DNA of 23,138 nt from a virus: IMG/VR virus record IMGVR_UViG_3300002835_001139, positions 1 through 23,138 of that record. The stretch is one strand, 5' to 3'. A program made the translations under genes and the position numbers. The notes under the pieces are model-generated. The model had not been told where the DNA came from. It did not search any database and saw nothing but the letters and a program-made list of their open reading frames with translations. Shown here piece after piece: positions 15,658 to 23,138 of this stretch (position 1 is its first letter; the number at the start of each line of letters is the position of its first letter).

Positions 15658-18600
15658 TTAATCTCCTAATAATATATCTGTTGCTCTGAACGGATATCTA
15701 GATTTTTTAACTGTTTGCGTATTTGGTCCTGAGATATACTTTGCCTCAAATGATGACCCAGCTGGAATTGGTTCCCCGAACTGAATATATCCATCATTAT
15801 CTAAAAAGTACCCCTCGGACGGCAATGCGCTGAGCCAGTGCTGATCTTGGTTTCCCAATATTTGAATTATACCATTAATTGTTATAAAAAGCTTATATGG
15901 GTTTGATGGAATAAAATCTACTCCATCAAATTTTAGCTTAAATCTTGAAGTATATCCATCAAACAATTGAGACAATGAGTCTAAAGGATATATATCGCTT
16001 CCTACCGAATCGGCAATTTCTGCTTCAAGGTAAGCTTTATTTACTGCGTGACTTGCAGATACTGGGTCTGCAACAGATATTGGCCCAGTAAAGTTAGGGT
16101 TGCTAATTGTTGGTGCTGTTATTGTTTTATTGGTTAAATTTTGTGTATCTGTTGCTGTTATAATATAGTTAGCTACTGATGCTGAAAGACCTATTCCTGG
16201 AATTTTAAATGCGTTGCTTGCATTATTTCCAATAATAATTTCGTTGCTGGTATTACTTGTAGTCGACTGTACAACATCACCGATAATAATGTTATTACTT
16301 CCGCCGACCAAATTGCTTCCTGCGCTAGTTCCTAATAGGACGTTTCCTATTCCACTTGTTATTAAAGTACCAGCCTGGAATCCTAGCACTGCGTTTCTGC
16401 TTCCTTCTGTTAATGATCTTAAAGATTCATTTCCGAGTGCTGTATTTTCAGTTCCAGTTTCTATATTCTGTAAAGTTAGGCTTCCTAGTGATGTGTTGTC
16501 AACACCAGATGTTGTTACCTTTCCGTATACAGTTCCAAGAGTATTTTCAGTTGCTGCAGAAGTGGCCAGCGTAACCGTTCCACCCAAAGATACTGCGTTC
16601 CCATTAATTGTAATAGAGGAATTTACAAGCTTGTTGTTTTCAATTGATCCAGCTAACATTGCGTTGGTAATTGTATTATTTGGAAGTACTACTGTCCCTG
16701 TAAATGTAGGTGATGCTATTGGAGCCTTGGTACCAAGTGCTGTTGTTATTGTAGCTGCATAGTTTGCGTCATCACCAAGAGCTGCTGCCAACTCATCAAG
16801 AGTATCTAGTGCTCCAGGAGCAGCTGCAATCAAGTCAGCAATCTCTGTTTGCACGTAAGCAGTTGTTGCAATTTGAGTTGTATTTGTGTTGGCTGCTGCT
16901 GTTGGGGCAGTTGGTACACCACTAAGTGCTGGTGACGCAAGTGGTGCCTTAAGGTCAAGTGCTGTTTGTGTAGCAGTTGAAACTGGCTTATTTGCATCTG
17001 AAGTATTATCAACATTTGCAAGACCTACATCAGATTTTGTGATTCCAGTTGGATTATTAATAACTGGAGCAGTTAAAGTTTTATTTGTTAAAGTTTCAAT
17101 ACCAGCACGAGTTGTTACTGTATGTGCACCATTTGCAACTGGAATTGTTGTTGTATTTCCGCTATGACTAAATTGAATATTTCCAGAATCCAACTGCATA
17201 GATGCTGTATCTAGGTAAAGTGTTGTTCCAGACAAATATAGATCTTTAAACTTGTTAGCTGCAGATCCAAGGTCATATGAGGCATTTGCTGATGGAATTA
17301 AGCTTCCACCAATTGTTGCACCATTTATAACTGGAGATGTCAGTGTTTTGTTTGAAAGAGTTTGAGCTGTATTTAAATCTACAGTTGTTCCTGTATTAAT
17401 ACTAAATGTATTTCCATTAAGGCTTAATCCATTACCCGCAAGATATGTACCAGCACCTGAGAACTGTGTAAATACTATTGGGTCCGTTCCAATTGTTGCT
17501 GGTTTATTTGTTTGTACCCATCCAGTGCTAGCATTTGCTGTTCCTGAATATACGAATACAAAATCACCAGAATCAACTTCTGCTGCTGTATCAAAATCGG
17601 CTGCACGTACTGGTTGTCCTGAAGCCTGAACTACGTAAATACCGTTTTCAGATGTAGTTGTCTGATTTTTAACAAGAATTCGGTTGCCAGTTGCAAGGGT
17701 TACTCCGTCAAGAGTGTCACCGTTTTCAAGAGCATTTGCGAGATTAACATTTGTAGTTGTTGCTGCAATTACGGACTCGTGAATATGAAGACCTTCTGTT
17801 ACTGAGTCAACGTAAGCCTTTGTAGCAGCATCTGTTGAATCAGTTGGTGTTCCAAGGCTTGTGATTTTATAGGTAGCAAGAGATACGTTGCCAGTTGGTG
17901 CACCGACTGTATTTAGTGCAAATTCTGAAGGGTCTACAGAAATTGCTCCAGTTGTATCGTTATAAGAAAGGCCTGTTCCAACTGCATTTCCTATTGCATC
18001 TTGAGCATTTTCATCTGTATATGTTACCGCTCCAGTTAAAGAAATTGAATTTGCTACATCATCATAAGATACTGAAATATTTGTATGTGTACCAGCTGCT
18101 AAAGCGGTTGCTACAGCATCCTGTGCTCTATCATCTGTAAAGTATTTATTTGTACCACCTTCAGCTAAGGCGTCTGTTGTAGAGTCCGCCACTCCATTTT
18201 CAGCAGTAATAGTAAGTCCGTTTTTATCTCCTGTAATTGATATATTAGACTTTGTAGCATTTGTAAGCAGCTCTGCTGCAAATGCTTTGGTTGCCAGTTC
18301 TGCTGTATCTGCAATACCATGTATATTTGTTGTATCTGATTCGTGCAAAGAAAGTGCAGATGCTGCTGTTGCTTCTGCGCCAGACTTTGCTGCGTTTGCT
18401 TTTGTTGTAGCATCTGTTGCTGCTTCAGAGATTGCGGCTGCTTGTGCTGCATCTGCTTCGGATTTAGCAAAAGCTGTGGTTGCAATTTGAGTTGTACTTG
18501 TGTCTGCCGCTGCTGTTGGTGCAGTAGGTGTTCCAGTAAGTGCTGGTGAGGCCAGTGGTGCTTTTAAACCAAGGGCTGTTGTTATAGTTGATGCATATGA

Positions 18601-19062
18601 TGCATCGTCATTAATTGCTGCTGCAAGCTCGTTAAGTGTGTCTAATGCGCCTGGCGCACCATCAATAAGATTATTAATTGCTGTTGAAATAGCAGAAGAT
18701 AGCTCTGTGTCTCTAGTTATTCCTGCTGGAATTTGTGAATCTGGGATTTTACCAGTGGCATCAAGTGAGGCAACGCCATCTATATTTCCAACATCTGAAA
18801 GAGGAACATAAGTGGTTGATGCAGTATTTCCTAAAGATGCTACTGCTGCATCTGTATAAGCATTTACTGCTGTAACTGTTGTTGCTAGTTGTGCGGGTGT
18901 AATATTTAGGTAGCTAGATATTTGTGTCCATGTACTGGTGCCATTACCTACCTTTACCTTAAGTGTATCTGTTTCAACACCAAATTCTCCTGCTCTTAAA
19001 ACAGGATTTGCTGAAGTCCAATTTGCTGCTGTGTCTCTGCGTAATTGAATTCTAATTGCCAT
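15658..19062 (-). CDS. Long tail fibre protein with Mtd-like N-terminus
   Basis: A 1134-aa fibre. Residues 1-52 (IQLRRDTAANWTSANPVL, GEFGVETDTLKVKVGNG) match the N-terminal domain seen in major tropism determinant and many fibres, an attachment module. A duplicated block follows: GAPGALDTLNELAAAI...PALTGTPTAPTAAA at 135-200, its partial repeat at 702-740, and AAPGALDTLDELAAAL at 747-790. Residues 424-536 are a separate fibre module (GNRILVKNQTTTSENGIYVV). At 855-945 are YadA-head-like repeats (NTALGNESL, NAVLGFQAG, NVLLGTSAG, NNIIIG). A globular end (1020-1134) has LFITINGIIQILG. It is Ala/Thr-rich and presumably a trimeric receptor-binding fibre. GGAGGT at 19076-19071 is the RBS, inside the previous gene, with a TAATG overlap. 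Confidence 0.8.
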   Translation of the reverse strand: MAIRIQLRRDTAANWTSANPVLRAGEFGVETDTLKVKVGNGTSTWTQISSYLNITPAQLATTVTAVNAYTDAAVASLGNTASTTYVPLSDVGNIDGVASLDATGKIPDSQIPAGITRDTELSSAISTAINNLIDGAPGALDTLNELAAAINDDASYASTITTALGLKAPLASPALTGTPTAPTAAADTSTTQIATTAFAKSEADAAQAAAISEAATDATTKANAAKSGAEATAASALSLHESDTTNIHGIADTAELATKAFAAELLTNATKSNISITGDKNGLTITAENGVADSTTDALAEGGTNKYFTDDRAQDAVATALAAGTHTNISVSYDDVANSISLTGAVTYTDENAQDAIGNAVGTGLSYNDTTGAISVDPSEFALNTVGAPTGNVSLATYKITSLGTPTDSTDAATKAYVDSVTEGLHIHESVIAATTTNVNLANALENGDTLDGVTLATGNRILVKNQTTTSENGIYVVQASGQPVRAADFDTAAEVDSGDFVFVYSGTANASTGWVQTNKPATIGTDPIVFTQFSGAGTYLAGNGLSLNGNTFSINTGTTVDLNTAQTLSNKTLTSPVINGATIGGSLIPSANASYDLGSAANKFKDLYLSGTTLYLDTASMQLDSGNIQFSHSGNTTTIPVANGAHTVTTRAGIETLTNKTLTAPVINNPTGITKSDVGLANVDNTSDANKPVSTATQTALDLKAPLASPALSGVPTAPTAAANTNTTQIATTAYVQTEIADLIAAAPGALDTLDELAAALGDDANYAATITTALGTKAPIASPTFTGTVVLPNNTITNAMLAGSIENNKLVNSSITINGNAVSLGGTVTLATSAATENTLGTVYGKVTTSGVDNTSLGSLTLQNIETGTENTALGNESLRSLTEGSRNAVLGFQAGTLITSGIGNVLLGTSAGSNLVGGSNNIIIGDVVQSTTSNTSNEIIIGNNASNAFKIPGIGLSASVANYIITATDTQNLTNKTITAPTISNPNFTGPISVADPVSASHAVNKAYLEAEIADSVGSDIYPLDSLSQLFDGYTSRFKLKFDGVDFIPSNPYKLFITINGIIQILGNQDQHWLSALPSEGYFLDNDGYIQFGEPIPAGSSFEAKYISGPNTQTVKKSRYPFRATDILLGD

Positions 19063-19478
19063 TATGCACCACCTCCGTCAATATAATCACCTATAAAATT
19101 TGAACTAGCACTGCCTGAACTTGCAAAAATTCTAGAGTCATCAACATACTCTCCATAATTTACTTCTTCTACTATACCACTTGATGCGTTGTGTGTATGC
19201 TCCAAAATTTCTTTTGGTCCCGCAACGTCATACCAAACTTGTCCATTGTAGCCTTTAAATGTACTTTCTGATGTATCAAAATAAAGTTGCCCTAAATCTG
19301 GATTAGATGGTGGTCCCGATAATACTGAAACTCCTGTAGAAACATTTTCCCAAGCCGTACCAGAATAAATCTTTAACTTTCCAGTTAAACTATTATAGTA
19401 AATAGCTCCAGTTATTCCTACAGATGGATCTTCAGTAAGCGCTGGTGGTGCTATAGGCGTTAAGAATTTTTTTGTCAT
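19062..19478 (-). CDS. Small fibre-associated protein
   Basis: A 138-aa protein with two copies of a short beta motif: GAIYYNSLTGKLKIYSGTAW at 24-43 and GQLYFDTSESTFKGYNGQVW at 63-82. The same G-x-I/L-Y-Y/F-D/N pattern is in the first 50 residues of the next fibre upstream, and a relative (GDFYYDKNTTRFYGPK) is in the 145-aa gene. The N-terminus MTKKFLTPIAPPALTEDP is of a type I have seen in actinobacteriophage minor tail proteins. The C-terminus is Ser/Gly-rich and ends in DGGGA; those codons contain the Shine-Dalgarno of the following fibre gene. Probably a connector or chaperone-like companion of the fibres; not proven. AGGATAAAG serves as RBS. Confidence 0.65.
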   Translation of the reverse strand: MTKKFLTPIAPPALTEDPSVGITGAIYYNSLTGKLKIYSGTAWENVSTGVSVLSGPPSNPDLGQLYFDTSESTFKGYNGQVWYDVAGPKEILEHTHNASSGIVEEVNYGEYVDDSRIFASSGSASSNFIGDYIDGGGA

Positions 19479-19481
19479 ACT

Positions 19482-20903
19482 TTATCCTGTAATTACTACT
19501 CTATATGCTCCAGCTGTTGGTGCGATTGCAAATGTTAGTGTAACTGTAGTATCTGATGTATGATCAACATCTACCTCAACCTCGGAATATGGAGTAGAGT
19601 TTGAATAAACTGCAACCGTTACATCACGTGTTCCAAGATTATGCTCTGCCGCAAATGTGTAAGGGGCTTCAGTGGTTGTAGTAATATTAGATTTCCACTT
19701 ACGTACTACTTCATGATAGTTTGTACCATCATTTGTAAGTGTCCATTGATCTGAAGATTCATTCCATACTATTGAAACATTAGCAGATGTTCCACGTTCT
19801 ACTTCAAGTCCTGCGTTTTGGGACGGAGTACCTGTTTCATTGTTATTTAAAACAATAATATTATCATTTAATGTTGTTGTTTCTGTATTTACCGCAGTTA
19901 CTGTACCATTAACTGTTAGGTTTCCGCCAACTGTTAAGTTGTTAGTAATTGATACATCGTCTGGAAGTCCAATTGTTACTGCTGAATTTTCTGTTCCAGA
20001 TCCTGAAACTGTAACTTCATTTTCTGTTCCAGCAATTGTTGCAATATAATTTCCAGTTGTCTGTGTAGCAAGATTCACATTCTTGATTGTTACTGCACCA
20101 GATGTTACTGTAAAGTCATCTGTTGAGAATGAAGCCACACCCTTATTAGTTGTACTTGCATCTTCTCCAGCCACTGTAATTGATGTTCCAGAATGCGTTA
20201 CATCAATTCCTTCTCCGCCAAGAATAGAGAGGCCGTGTGATGATGGAGTAAGAGCTCCAGAGTCTGTTGTAACTGTTTTAACAACTGTATCCTCTAGCTC
20301 TACATGTCCATCTGTTGTATTAAAATCATCTGAATTAAATGACGCAATACCCTTATTGCTTGTAGAGGCATCTTCTCCAGAAATTGTAATTGTGTTGTTT
20401 GTAACAGCTGTATTAATTCCTTCGCCTGCGGCAAAGGTTAGTGTATCTGTTAGAAGGTCTACTGTGTCTGCTGTTCCAGATTCTGCAGCAATTGAAAGAG
20501 CTGTTGCTACGCTTACTGTACTTGCAGCAGTTAAACGACCTTGTGCGTCTACTGTAAATGTTGGAATTGCTGTTGTTGAACCATAAGATCCAGCTGTTAC
20601 TGCTGTATTGTCTAAATCAATTGTTGTTGTTCCAGCGGTGTCATCGTATGTCGCTGTTAAAACATTTCCACCTAATACTGAAGACCCAATAACATCTTGG
20701 ATAACTTCTGTAGAGCCAGACATTGGCATCCATGGACCATTTGGTGAAGGTAATCCATTGTAGTAGTACATGACATTGTTGCCGCTGTCATAGTAAATTT
20801 GTCCAGTTACTGGGCTAGATGGTGCAGCTCCGAGGTTTTGGATTCTGGCATTGAGAAGCTCATTCTTATTGAGATCAACGCTAACTAAAAATTTTCTTGC
20901 CAT
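19482..20903 (-). CDS. Tail fibre protein with duplicated beta modules
   Basis: A 473-aa fibre. The N-terminus [20 protein letters not shown] and [17 protein letters not shown] (34-50) resemble minor tail proteins of actinobacterial phages. A duplicated module is clear: [19 protein letters not shown] at 177-195 and [19 protein letters not shown] at 247-265, 70 residues apart. Residues 319-393 ([29 protein letters not shown]) form a module common in marine phage fibres. The end ([25 protein letters not shown]) resembles the C-terminus of the 145-aa gene product, so both probably share a tip domain. AGGGAG lies upstream of the ATG, 12 bases after the 145-aa gene. Likely a receptor-contacting or connector fibre. 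Confidence 0.77.
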   Translation of the reverse strand: MARKFLVSVDLNKNELLNARIQNLGAAPSSPVTGQIYYDSGNNVMYYYNGLPSPNGPWMPMSGSTEVIQDVIGSSVLGGNVLTATYDDTAGTTTIDLDNTAVTAGSYGSTTAIPTFTVDAQGRLTAASTVSVATALSIAAESGTADTVDLLTDTLTFAAGEGINTAVTNNTITISGEDASTSNKGIASFNSDDFNTTDGHVELEDTVVKTVTTDSGALTPSSHGLSILGGEGIDVTHSGTSITVAGEDASTTNKGVASFSTDDFTVTSGAVTIKNVNLATQTTGNYIATIAGTENEVTVSGSGTENSAVTIGLPDDVSITNNLTVGGNLTVNGTVTAVNTETTTLNDNIIVLNNNETGTPSQNAGLEVERGTSANVSIVWNESSDQWTLTNDGTNYHEVVRKWKSNITTTTEAPYTFAAEHNLGTRDVTVAVYSNSTPYSEVEVDVDHTSDTTVTLTFAIAPTAGAYRVVITG

Positions 20904-20915
20904 TTGCTAACTCCC

Positions 20916-21353
20916 TTAAGACAGGTACGCTGTCCCTGAGAATGGTTGAGCCATTGTCAGTGTTATTTTGTTACTACTATTATAATCTATTCCTGTTTCT
21001 AAAACGTCGCCTGCGCTTGATTTAATTGTAACGTTTGGCTTCATACCTAAATTATGATTAATTTCTACAGAATATACTCCAGATACTGGTCCAGTAACTT
21101 GTGTAAGTTCCCAAGAGTACTCTAAAGTCATGTTTAAAAGGTAATTTGTTGCTCCTGCCCAAGTTAGATCTGTTGGCTTTGGCCCATAGAATCTTGTTGT
21201 ATTTTTATCATAGTAAAAATCTCCTTCAAGACCAAAATTTTCTGCAGGAGCACCTACTCCATTAAGTATGCTTTTTCCTCTTGGGCCTTGGGGGCCAGGA
21301 GTAGAAACTACAACTTCGTTGCTTGGAACTGTTACAACAATTGTCTCTACCAT
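20916..21353 (-). CDS. Collagen-like small fibre protein
   Basis: A 145-aa protein with a short collagen-like stretch GPQGPRGKS (residues 20-28), followed by LEGDFYYDKNTTRFYGPK (42-59), a motif frequent after collagen-like segments in phage fibres. The C-terminal half (INHNLGMKPNVTIKSS, TLTMAQPFSGTAYL) is a beta domain shared with the end of the 473-aa fibre. It starts with TAATG overlap on the preceding gene, so translation is coupled. Its Gly-Pro-x triplets are the kind of site hydroxylated by P4H enzymes in animals and some giant viruses, which matters given the oxygenases downstream, though only two to three triplets exist here. Confidence 0.72.
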   Translation of the reverse strand: MVETIVVTVPSNEVVVSTPGPQGPRGKSILNGVGAPAENFGLEGDFYYDKNTTRFYGPKPTDLTWAGATNYLLNMTLEYSWELTQVTGPVSGVYSVEINHNLGMKPNVTIKSSAGDVLETGIDYNSSNKITLTMAQPFSGTAYLS

Positions 21354-21700
21354 TATATTGTCACCGATCTGCTAAGTGTCATAAAGCCCTCTAGCAATTT
21401 AATTTTATTTGCGTTTGAATCTGTCAGCATAATGTCATATGATGATTTTGGATAGAATAGTTTATTGGTTTGTGTTGGAGTCATTTTAATAGTTAACTTG
21501 CCAAGTAGTGGGGTTATTGTGATTCCGCCTGATGGTGAAGTTAAACTAAAAGCTAATTTAGTTCCACCTTTTGTATCTCTTACCTGCATTTTTGCTGTTG
21601 AGCCTGTTAGGTCAATAGGTAGCCCATTATCGTCTTTGTATTCAACAATAAATGAAAATGTGGCATTTTGATCCACTTCGAAATTCTTTTGCCCTGCCAT
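21353..21700 (-). CDS. Ig-like/BppU-type N-terminal domain tail protein
   Basis: A 115-aa all-beta protein. The pattern FEVDQNATFSFIVEYKDDNG, IDLTGSTAKMQVRDTKGGT, GGITITPLLGKLTIKM and a closing YDIMLTDSN...LLEGFMTLS is one I recognise from many phage tail proteins of the BppU-N or Ig-like kind, where this domain joins fibres to the baseplate. No other domain is present. AGGAG sits upstream of the ATG, just after a hairpin terminator that follows the holin gene, so this is the first gene of the fibre block. The family assignment is by pattern only. Confidence 0.65.
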   Translation of the reverse strand: MAGQKNFEVDQNATFSFIVEYKDDNGLPIDLTGSTAKMQVRDTKGGTKLAFSLTSPSGGITITPLLGKLTIKMTPTQTNKLFYPKSSYDIMLTDSNANKIKLLEGFMTLSRSVTI

Positions 21701-21721
21701 TTTATAGTACTCCTAAATAGG

Positions 21722-21751
21722 AAAACTCCTATGCTTATTTTAGCACAGGAG
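21722..21751 (-). terminator. Rho-independent terminator-like hairpin after the holin
   Basis: On the minus strand the arms CTCCT and TGCT pair with AGCA and AGGAG, with one mismatch and a six-base loop, followed by TTTTCC. It lies in the 74-base gap between the putative holin and the fibre genes. It may give partial termination, since no clear promoter follows before the next gene. Confidence 0.55.
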
Positions 21752-21774
21752 CTATCCTAACAGTAATAATTAAA

Positions 21775-22017
21775 TTACTTGCTTGTAAATCCAAATTCTT
21801 TGTTGCTTGGGCTTAATGCCTTTAGAATTACTGGAGCAATTGCTGCTACGCCAGCTGCAATCAAATCCTTTGGATTTGTATTTCCAGTCATGTATAGAGC
21901 TGTGGCTGCTGCCAAAAATGCTCTTCCGTATGTTCCAATTGCTGCTAAAATTTGTTCTTGCATTGTTACTTTCCCATCTTTGTTCAAGTCAGCCTTATCA
22001 AATTTTTTGATAGCCAT
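21775..22017 (-). CDS. Putative holin (r1t-like) with an EF-hand-type loop
   Basis: An 80-aa protein from ATG 22017, preceded by GGAG with 8-base spacing. The frame continues up to an ATG at 22086 (103 aa) that shares one base with the nrdJ stop (TAATG) but has no Shine-Dalgarno, and the 23 extra codons lie across two hairpins; a dual start cannot be excluded. In 103-aa numbering, DLNKDGKVTMQE (33-44) is a complete 12-residue EF-hand loop (Asp1, Asn3, Asp5, Gly6, Val8, Glu12). Then come two hydrophobic stretches, AFLAAATALYM (57-66) and LIAAGVAAIAPVILKAL (75-91), and a charged end. This fits small phage holins of the r1t type, which open the membrane for the endolysin. No endolysin gene is adjacent. 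Confidence 0.6.
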   Translation of the reverse strand: MAIKKFDKADLNKDGKVTMQEQILAAIGTYGRAFLAAATALYMTGNTNPKDLIAAGVAAIAPVILKALSPSNKEFGFTSK

Positions 22018-22033
22018 TTTATCATCTCCATTT

Positions 22034-22069
22034 TGGGCGGGGTGCCCAGAATTTTGGGTTAATACCCAA
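22034..22069 (-). other. Two small hairpins between nrdJ and holin
   Basis: Two perfect inverted repeats lie back to back: TTGGGT and ACCCAA around a 4-base loop (22054-22069), and TGGGC and GCCCA around a 5-base loop (22034-22048). Neither is followed by a T-run on the minus strand. They sit between the nrdJ stop and the GGAG of the holin start and may affect RNA stability or holin translation. Confidence 0.5.
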
Positions 22070-22085
22070 TACTCATATTCTACCA

Positions 22086-23138
22086 TTAAGCGGAAATATC
22101 TACAAGCTCACAGTTTCCATCTGAGCTGCAGGCAAGAGTGGCATTAGTAGAAGTGCCATCTTCTGTCTCATAAAAAGATAAATCTTCCCAGCGAATTTCT
22201 TTAGGCATCTTTGCAACAAGTGCATCATATTCTGCTTTATCTACTTCTTGGTAGGGAGCCTGCTTGTATGAGTGATCTGAATGAGGCAGGAATGAAATTC
22301 CAGATACCTCATCAAAATGCTTATATACCCATGCCCCAACCTCCATCCACTCATCTTCTTTTACAGAAACTGTAATTGAAGGCTTGTGCTCACACCATGC
22401 ACGTTGATAAACTAACCATGTATTTAGGTGGTCTAATGCTGTTAAATCATTTCTAACAATTGCACCCTCTGGTGCCTTAACTGGAAATGAAAATACGTAT
22501 GTATCATTTGGCTTCATAACATCATCTTCTACTGGAATTCCGACTTCCTTTAAGAATGTAGAAATTGGATCTCCCTTTGAGCCACGAACTGTACGAATGT
22601 AATATGGTGAATGCCAAGGATGCATTCCTGAAGATACCCCGACCAATTGAGATACTGTGCCAGAAGGCTTTACACATGTAATAGCTGCAGACTCAGGAAT
22701 CCCAATTTTCCCAGCCTCTTCTTTATTCGTTTCTCTTGCATATTCACGAAGACCCGATAGAGTTGTTTCCAACTTATCCAAGCCCTGCTTTCCAGAAAAG
22801 AACTTATGTCCAAATTGTCCAGTTAAGGATACACCAAGCAGGCGTTCTTCTTCTGTATTATCTTTCCATATTTTACGTAAATACTTAAAATCTGTTAGCG
22901 TTGATTGCCATGTTCCCAAAATTGTAGCAAGGCGAACTTTGTTTGCAACATCTTCAACTGTATCTTTTTCACGAAGTACGACTTCTGAAAGATTACAAAA
23001 CTGGTAAGGACGTAAGATAATCTCTGAGCATGGGTTAGTTCCGTAGTGAATATCTGGATCTCTTCTTCCATACTTGGCTGCTTGGGCTTGAGCTGCGGCC
23101 ACATTGTATATACCTCGTTCTCCTGATTTTGAATCATA
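22086..23138 (-). CDS. nrdJ: Class II (adenosylcobalamin) ribonucleotide reductase, 5' end outside the window
   Basis: This enzyme reduces ribonucleoside triphosphates to deoxy forms for phage DNA synthesis, using vitamin B12 coenzyme rather than oxygen. The frame is open to the window edge, so what is seen is the C-terminal half (about 350 residues). SKSGERG, then NPCSEI (radical Cys and Glu, matching C408 and E410 of the Lactobacillus leichmannii enzyme) and a Cys 11 residues further on (QFCNL, matching C419, one of the redox pair) are present, as are SAAITCVKPSGTVSQLVGVSSG and a C-terminal CSSDGNC dithiol that would take electrons from thioredoxin. The monomeric RTPR type is therefore likely. 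A GTG at 23102 is internal, not the start. It overlaps the next gene's long frame by one base. Confidence 0.92.
   Translation of the reverse strand, partial: YDSKSGERGIYNVAAAQAQAAKYGRRDPDIHYGTNPCSEIILRPYQFCNLSEVVLREKDTVEDVANKVRLATILGTWQSTLTDFKYLRKIWKDNTEEERLLGVSLTGQFGHKFFSGKQGLDKLETTLSGLREYARETNKEEAGKIGIPESAAITCVKPSGTVSQLVGVSSGMHPWHSPYYIRTVRGSKGDPISTFLKEVGIPVEDDVMKPNDTYVFSFPVKAPEGAIVRNDLTALDHLNTWLVYQRAWCEHKPSITVSVKEDEWMEVGAWVYKHFDEVSGISFLPHSDHSYKQAPYQEVDKAEYDALVAKMPKEIRWEDLSFYETEDGTSTNATLACSSDGNCELVDISA

Noticed and set aside
16214-16762. Plus-strand frame of 182 codons, and similar ones at 20083-20586 and 2348-2704
   Set aside because: They lie fully within strongly supported minus-strand genes with clear domain matches and show no protein features of their own.
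15658-19062. Diversity-generating retroelement suggested by the Mtd-like N-terminus
   Set aside because: No reverse transcriptase, no template repeat and no C-type lectin end; the Mtd-type N-terminal domain alone is common in ordinary fibres.
23102-23138. GTG at 23102 as start of the reductase
   Set aside because: The frame is open to the edge and the upstream residues (SKSGERG) are part of the conserved reductase core.

Overview
The window is part of an AT-rich tailed-phage (Caudoviricetes) genome or prophage. Every supported gene lies on the minus strand, so transcription runs from the right end to the left. Packing is tight, with many 1-8 base overlaps (TAATG, ATGA). Recognisable phage functions are a class II (B12-dependent) ribonucleotide reductase, an r1t-like holin candidate, a long run of fibre and virion-surface genes, a PBSX/HK97-type portal and an S78-type prohead protease. 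Several small fibre proteins have N-termini of a kind I associate with actinobacterial phages, and several SD-less starts look leaderless, which is common in Actinobacteria. An actinobacterial (possibly freshwater) host is therefore plausible but not proven.

Layout in transcription order. (1) 23138-21775: the C-terminal half of NrdJ, then a short leader with two hairpins, then a small membrane protein that carries an EF-hand-type loop; a terminator-like hairpin follows. (2) 21700-12126: seven tail-fibre or virion-surface genes, including a 1134-aa fibre with an Mtd-like N-terminus and internal duplications, and a 1004-aa structural protein. (3) 12109-10445: a 554-aa protein made of two FnIII-like domains, 21 perfect FFxPPx hexapeptides and a Hint (intein/hedgehog-like) domain whose Cys1 lies in the next hexad. 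(4) 10441-4769: a sigma70-like promoter followed by an eight-gene operon of six distinct 2-oxoglutarate/Fe(II) oxygenases and two DUF6065-like proteins. (5) 4737-2965: a LamG-domain protein. (6) 2903-1: a small unknown gene, the portal, and a prohead protease whose C-terminus contains a strong internal RBS and an in-frame ATG, suggesting a nested scaffold protein.

The most unusual part is regions 3 and 4 together: a proline-rich FFxPP-Hint surface protein immediately upstream of a separately promoted cassette of prolyl-4-hydroxylase-like oxygenases. One reading is that the cassette modifies virion fibres (FFxPP or collagen-like segments); another is that it acts on host molecules. The sequence alone does not decide. 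No tRNA, rRNA, CRISPR array, integrase or transposase was seen, and there is no gene-free stretch longer than about 80 bases.
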